From contig JAGGWU010000132.1 of the NCBI GenBank assembly GCA_021163465.1, positions 1 through 8,017 of the forward strand: a DNA stretch of 8,017 nt, read 5' to 3'. Below are positions 5,623-8,017 of the stretch, piece by piece. A model generated the notes under the pieces. It was not told the DNA's origin, did not search any database, and was given only the letters and a program-made list of their open reading frames with translations. Source of the stretch: Candidatus Bipolaricaulota bacterium. GTDB taxonomy: Bacteria; Bipolaricaulota; Bipolaricaulia; Bipolaricaulales; Bipolaricaulaceae. Numbering within the stretch: position 1 is the first letter of the stretch; each line of letters opens with the position of its first letter. The translations under genes were made by a program, and so were the position numbers.

Positions 5623-5650
5623 GGTTTTCCACAGGGGCCTGTGGAAAACC
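5623..5650. repeat. Perfect palindromic DnaA-box pair
   Basis: GGTTTTCCACAGG and its exact reverse complement CCTGTGGAAAACC are separated by GG, placing two DnaA boxes head to head two bases after the dnaA stop codon. As RNA it could also fold into a strong hairpin at the 3' end of the dnaA message, though no U tract follows. Confidence 0.85.
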
Positions 5651-5818
5651 TGGGGAATCCTTGTGGACAAAACCCCCAAATCTGTGGAAAAGCCCCGCGT
5701 ATCGACCGCGCCGATCGTCCATCACGTGGGCTTTCCACAGCCCCGGCAACCTTTTCCCGTAGTTTTTCAACAAGTTTTCCACAGGGGAAATTTCCGTTCC
5801 AATGGACGCATTTGAGAT

Positions 5819-5877
5819 TTTTCCACAGCCAACAGCGACAGCTACTACTACTAAGGGGGAGGGAAAGAAGATAAAAT
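5819..5877 (+). other. Basal unwinding element: DnaA box, DnaA-trios, AT-rich tract
   Basis: A TTTTCCACA box (5819-5827) is followed after 14 nt by four exact CTA repeats (5842-5853). On the other strand these read 3'-GAT-5' four times, the known DnaA-trio motif along which DnaA extends onto single-stranded DNA. A purine-rich GGGGGAGGGAAAGAAG and then AT-rich ATAAAATTGAAAAT follow. The order box-trios-AT-rich matches characterised bacterial unwinding regions. The spacer between box and trios is longer than I recall for Bacillus, so function is inferred. Confidence 0.75.
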
Positions 5878-5886
5878 TGAAAATCG

Positions 5887-6423
5887 ATGCTAGAAGAAGG
5901 GTTGTGGAAAACTCTTGGGGATTTGCTGAAGCGGTATGGGGTTGTGGACAAATTCCGTGAGCAGCTGGTGGTCGTGGAGTGGGACATGGAAGCCCCCCCG
6001 GCTGCCCGAAAAGCTCGGCCCCTGTATGTAAAAGACAAAATCCTCTACCTGGGTGTGCCTTCCCACGCCTTGGCGCAGGAGCTTCACCTCCAGAAAGAGA
6101 AGATCGTTAAAGAACTCCGGAGAAGGGGCTACGATATCCAGGACCTGAGGTTTTCCGTAATGCCGCCTGAGACCCCTCCCGTTTCTGTTCCGTTAAAGAT
6201 AGCGATAACCCCCGACGATGAGACTTGGGCCCGCAAGGCCTTGGAAGGACAGGAGTTGCCGCCGAGGCTGCGCGACCGGATGGTGGCCTTGCTGGCGGCG
6301 GCCCGAGCAAGGGAGCGAGCGATGCTTGCCGCGGGGGCCTGTAAATGCCGAGCATGTGGTGCCACCTATTTCGGAGACGGGGATATATGCCCCATATGCT
6401 ATGTGGAGAAAACGGACACATGA
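5887..6423 (+). CDS. dciA: DUF721/DciA-family protein with C-terminal zinc ribbon (probable replicative helicase loader/operator)
   Basis: DciA proteins (DUF721) interact with the replicative helicase DnaB and are thought to be the ancestral bacterial helicase operators. The 178-residue product has the DUF721 pattern at about 5-91: LGDLLKRYGVVDKFREQLVVVEWD, then RPLYVKDKILYLGVPSHALAQEL, then LRRRGYDIQDLRFSV, ending in the typical hydrophobic strand. A proline-rich linker and a basic helix (124-149) lead to CxxC-x10-CxxC with Cys154, Cys157, Cys168 and Cys171, a probable zinc ribbon. No clear SD precedes the ATG. A -10-like TAAAAT lies 9 nt upstream, so the mRNA may be almost leaderless, but SD-poor initiation is also possible. 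Its first 65 bases contain two DnaA boxes, placing it inside the functional origin. Family assignment is good; activity as a loader is inferred. Confidence 0.85.
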   Translation: MLEEGLWKTLGDLLKRYGVVDKFREQLVVVEWDMEAPPAARKARPLYVKDKILYLGVPSHALAQELHLQKEKIVKELRRRGYDIQDLRFSVMPPETPPVSVPLKIAITPDDETWARKALEGQELPPRLRDRMVALLAAARARERAMLAAGACKCRACGATYFGDGDICPICYVEKTDT

Positions 6424-6489
6424 AAACAGGTCCTCGGAGTACAGCGAGGGCATACGGGATCGTAAAAAACGAGGGAGGGCTTCCGACCC

Positions 6490-6519
6490 TTGACAAGTTG
6501 GTTTAACTTATTTTAGAAT
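6490..6519 (+). promoter_or_regulatory. Promoter driving the riboswitch transcript
   Basis: A perfect TTGACA (6490-6495) and TAGAAT (6514-6519, 5 of 6 to TATAAT) are separated by 18 bp in an AT-rich stretch. Predicted start is near 6526, about 22 nt ahead of the riboswitch P1 stem. The combination of consensus quality and a riboswitch immediately downstream makes it convincing. Confidence 0.85.
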
Positions 6520-6547
6520 ACGATTAACTTTCGGGGGTCTGCGGAAG

Positions 6548-6650
6548 CTGGGCCATCCGAAAGGGCAAACCCTTCGAAAGGAGGGGGCGCAAAGCCACGG
6601 GCCCTCACGCGTGGCGCGGTAGGGCAGCCGGGCTGCCGAAGATGGCCTGG
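6548..6650 (+). promoter_or_regulatory. Cyclic-di-GMP-I (GEMM-I) riboswitch aptamer
   Basis: The segment matches the GEMM-I consensus through its whole length. P1 pairs GGCCATC (6551-6557) with GATGGCC (6641-6647), extended by three more pairs including G-U. GGGCAAACC (6563-6571) leads into the P2 hairpin CCCTTC-GAAA-GGAGGG, whose GAAA tetraloop docks on P3. CGCAAAGCC (6588-6596), GGTAGGGCAGCC (6618-6629) and GGCTGCCGAAG complete the P3 side. From the published Vibrio Vc2 structure, the ligand-contacting G20 corresponds to G6564 and the intercalating A47 to A6591. G rather than A at the first site favours c-di-GMP over the 3',3'-cGAMP subclass. It sits in the 5' leader of a 44-residue membrane protein and an HD-GYP gene. 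Confidence 0.95.
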
Positions 6651-6703
6651 GAGTGGAGGAAACAAGGAGAGGGTCGTTCCGAGAGCGAAGGGGTTGGCTT
6701 TCG

Positions 6704-6740
6704 GGGATGGATTGTGGACTCCGCAAATCCCGCTTTATTT
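6704..6740 (+). terminator. Candidate riboswitch expression-platform terminator
   Basis: About 54 nt after the aptamer, GGATTGTGG (6709-6717), loop ACT and CCGCAAATCC (6721-6730, one bulged A) can fold. An alternative outer stem GGGAT/ATCCC uses 6704-6708 and 6727-6731. CGCTTTATTT follows, giving a weak U-rich tail. Position between aptamer and first start codon suits a transcription switch. The interrupted U run and bulge keep confidence moderate. Confidence 0.45.
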
Positions 6741-6775
6741 CCCCACCAAAAAATAAATCTGGAGGTGGTCCAACT

Positions 6776-6910
6776 ATGATGAGGTGGGGCAACTACGACG
6801 AGCGGCTGGTGGAGCGGATCGTGGGCGCGTTCCGGGGCCGTGGGATCTACCTCTTGCTGCTGCTTGGGCTTCTGGTGGTCCTGGGCAGCGCGGCCCATAA
6901 GTGGAGGTGA
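6776..6910 (+). CDS. 44-residue single-pass membrane microprotein, function unknown
   Basis: This short frame starts at tandem ATG codons with a strong GGAGGTGGT Shine-Dalgarno (6761-6769), about 10 nt upstream of the first ATG, and ends with tandem stops TGA TAA. The product has a charged N-terminal amphipathic part (RWGNYDERLVERIVGAFRGRG, residues 3-23) and one transmembrane helix at about 24-41 (YLLLLLGLLVVLGS core). It closes with the short basic tail HKWR. I do not recognise a family. It is the first gene after the c-di-GMP riboswitch and lies 37 nt before an HD-GYP membrane protein gene, so it may be a partner or regulator of that enzyme or part of an envelope process. GC content resembles the rest of the window, unlike the gene that follows. 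The good SD and double stop argue for a real gene despite its size. Confidence 0.6.
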   Translation: MMRWGNYDERLVERIVGAFRGRGIYLLLLLGLLVVLGSAAHKWR

Positions 6911-6934
6911 TAACATTTGATGTAAAGGATAGGA

Positions 6935-6940
6935 TATAAT
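6935..6940 (+). promoter_or_regulatory. -10 element suggesting a leaderless start for the HD-GYP gene
   Basis: A perfect TATAAT ends 7 nt before the ATG of the HD-GYP gene, so transcription would begin at or next to the start codon. No -35 match lies at 16-18 bp, and no well-placed SD precedes the ATG. A leaderless promoter is suggested, not shown. Confidence 0.4.
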
Positions 6941-6947
6941 CATTTTT

Positions 6948-8017
6948 ATGAGTTCATTTCGAAGAATTGCGCGGCAGATTTTTTTATGGAGTGTAATTTT
7001 AGGTGGATTTGCAATTTTTAGTTACACAAGCAAGAAAATTCCGTGGCATGAAGCTTCTTTTTTACTTCCACTGGTCACCTTCAGTCCAATGGCTTTTTTG
7101 TCGCAAATCTTTGAAATCGAGATTTTATATAAATGGTGGGTATCAGCCGCGATGACAGTTTTTGTGGCCTCTGTTTTCATAGGGGGTTCGGAACTTGCGG
7201 TTAGTGTAGTTGCATTTTCAACGCTTGCAGCTGAGGTAATTTTAAACTTCGAAATTTGGAAGAAATCATACCGCGAGTTTTTTGAGAAGGTTCTCTTCAA
7301 CGTTTCACAGCTTATAATTTCTGTATTTATAGGGGCTATCGTTTTTAACGTGTTGGGAGGGAAACCCCCTCCGTGGATGGAAACAAGGGATTTTTTGCCG
7401 CCGTTAGTGACCTTCCTCGTTTGCTGGTTCGTAAACACGAGCTTAGTTTCGGGCATTATCAGTCTCAGCGAAGGCACGTCCTTCCTTTACCATTTGAAAT
7501 TTGACCTAAGGCATCTAACAATTCAGCTTTTTTCATTAAACACTCTGGCAATTCTTTTGGCGCTCGTTTACACACAGTCTCCGCTGCACGTGTTGTTAAT
7601 AGTTGTTCCTTTGGGACTTATACATTACTCCTTTACGGGATATACACGTTTGCGCAGGAGCGCGGTTGAAGCTTTCGAAAAATTGATGCGCGCTTTGCGA
7701 CTCCGAGACGAGTATACCGCCACGCACTCCGAACGTGTTGCGGAGCTCGCCGTCAAAATCGCAAGAAAGTTAAAGCTAGGTCAGGAGGAGATCGAGAGGA
7801 TACGTGCCGCGGCGCGCATCCATGATATCGGCAAGGTGGCTATCCCGGATAAGGTCCTGTTAAAGGAAGGCGCGCTTACCCCGGAGGAGCGGGAGCTCAT
7901 AAAACAACACCCTCTGATCGGGGCCGATCTCATAAGCGGTCTGGAGGTTTATAAGGATTGTGTTGATATCGTAAAATATGAACACGAGCGCTGGGACGGC
8001 AGCGGATATCCTGAAGG
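6948..8017 (+). CDS. Polytopic membrane HD-GYP-domain phosphodiesterase (3' truncated by window)
   Basis: The frame stays open from the ATG at 6948 to the window end (356 full codons). HD-GYP proteins hydrolyse cyclic di-GMP (some cGAMP) with a metal centre in the cytoplasm. Residues 1-230 form a membrane domain with roughly seven or eight hydrophobic segments (about 9-27, 34-52, 62-80, 82-100, 117-136, 150-172, 190-209, 213-230). I could not assign it to a named sensor family. A short helix leads to the catalytic domain: HSERVAELA (His260), RIHDIGKVAIPDKVLLKEG (HD pair His292-Asp293), KQHPLIGA (His321) and EHERWDGSGYP (345-355). In that last motif the first His of the usual HHE is Glu345. 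The membrane half is AT-rich, the catalytic half GC-richer. Upstream in-frame stop TAG at 6930 excludes a longer N-terminus. It follows the riboswitch and microprotein, suggesting c-di-GMP feedback. Confidence 0.9.
   Translation, partial: MSSFRRIARQIFLWSVILGGFAIFSYTSKKIPWHEASFLLPLVTFSPMAFLSQIFEIEILYKWWVSAAMTVFVASVFIGGSELAVSVVAFSTLAAEVILNFEIWKKSYREFFEKVLFNVSQLIISVFIGAIVFNVLGGKPPPWMETRDFLPPLVTFLVCWFVNTSLVSGIISLSEGTSFLYHLKFDLRHLTIQLFSLNTLAILLALVYTQSPLHVLLIVVPLGLIHYSFTGYTRLRRSAVEAFEKLMRALRLRDEYTATHSERVAELAVKIARKLKLGQEEIERIRAAARIHDIGKVAIPDKVLLKEGALTPEERELIKQHPLIGADLISGLEVYKDCVDIVKYEHERWDGSGYPE

Larger units (their letters stand above)
5622..5951. other. oriC: Chromosomal replication origin (oriC) with DnaA-box cluster
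   Basis: The region after dnaA holds nine close DnaA boxes. Forward TTTTCCACA boxes are at 5625-5633, 5775-5783 and 5819-5827, and forward CTTTCCACA is at 5731-5739. Reverse TGTGGAAAA boxes are at 5640-5648, 5683-5691 and 5903-5911, and reverse TGTGGACAA boxes are at 5662-5670 and 5943-5951. A weaker TTTTCAACA is at 5764-5772. The usual consensus is TTATNCACA; here the third base is nearly always T, or G. Boxes left of 5700 are mostly reverse, those from 5731 to 5827 forward, so they point toward the unwinding segment at 5842-5886. The last two boxes lie inside the dciA reading frame. Adjacency to dnaA and a helicase-loader-type gene supports oriC strongly. Confidence 0.92.

Noticed and set aside
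6432..6449. CCTCG/CGAGG hairpin after dciA as a terminator
   Set aside because: Five pairs with an 8-nt loop and no T tract; it is too weak to call.
6420..6506. 28-codon frame overlapping the dciA stop by ATGA
   Set aside because: The overlap resembles coupled genes, but it runs through the -35 region of the riboswitch promoter, has only a distant GGAG, and shows no recognisable motif. It cannot be supported without conservation data.
6653..6775. 41-codon upstream extension of the microprotein
   Set aside because: It would begin just after the riboswitch and pass through the terminator-like hairpin and the SD; the strong SD at 6761-6769 points to the ATG at 6776.
7022..7477. 151-residue minus-strand frame
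   Set aside because: It is the antisense shadow of the AT-rich membrane half of the HD-GYP gene, whose own frame continues into clear HD-GYP motifs.
1..8017. CRISPR array, insertion sequence, prophage or attachment site
   Set aside because: No regularly spaced direct repeats, transposase or integrase frames or terminal inverted repeats were found; the tRNA genes show no duplicated 3' ends.

Overview
The window is GC-rich bacterial chromosomal DNA, about 60-65% G+C by eye, apart from an AT-rich block from about 6911 to 7640. It spans a replication origin. Gene content is bacterial housekeeping: F-type ATP synthase beta subunit, MEP-pathway IspF, RecA/RecX, six tRNAs, DnaA, and a DUF721/DciA helicase-loader-type protein. 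A cyclic-di-GMP riboswitch and an HD-GYP signalling gene follow. Protein sequences do not match any standard model organism closely enough to name a species. The lack of dnaN next to dnaA, the compact genes and the gene order suggest a deep-branching or candidate-phylum bacterium. Bipolaricaulota-like is a low-confidence guess.

Left part (1-3486): the 3' end of atpD on the + strand converges on a minus-strand operon recA-recX-ispF across a small shared hairpin. RecX starts inside the recA stop (GTGA overlap) and ispF starts 1 nt after the recX stop. Upstream of recA, on the same strand, lies a gene for a secreted lamin-tail-domain protein with a very strong ribosome binding site and a TTG start.

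Middle (3487-5621): a promoter-bearing intergenic region precedes a six-gene tRNA array (Lys-CTT, Lys-TTT, Glu-TTC, Val-TAC, Asp-GTC, Phe-GAA). It ends only 36 nt before dnaA with no obvious terminator between, so tRNAs and dnaA may share transcripts.

Origin (5622-5951): directly after dnaA is a cluster of nine DnaA boxes of the form TTTTCCACA or close variants, plus one weak copy. It includes a perfect palindromic pair and a box followed by a (CTA)4 DnaA-trio tract and an AT-rich stretch, which is the layout of a basal unwinding element. Two boxes lie inside the first codons of the downstream DUF721/dciA gene. DnaA (initiator), oriC and DciA (helicase-loader family) are therefore contiguous.

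Right part (6424-8017): a strong sigma70-type promoter drives a GEMM-I (c-di-GMP-I) riboswitch. It is followed by a terminator-like hairpin, a 44-residue single-pass membrane microprotein, and the start of a polytopic-membrane HD-GYP phosphodiesterase that runs off the window. The natural reading is a c-di-GMP feedback circuit. The HD-GYP gene is compositionally split (AT-rich membrane half, GC-richer catalytic half) and may also have its own leaderless promoter.
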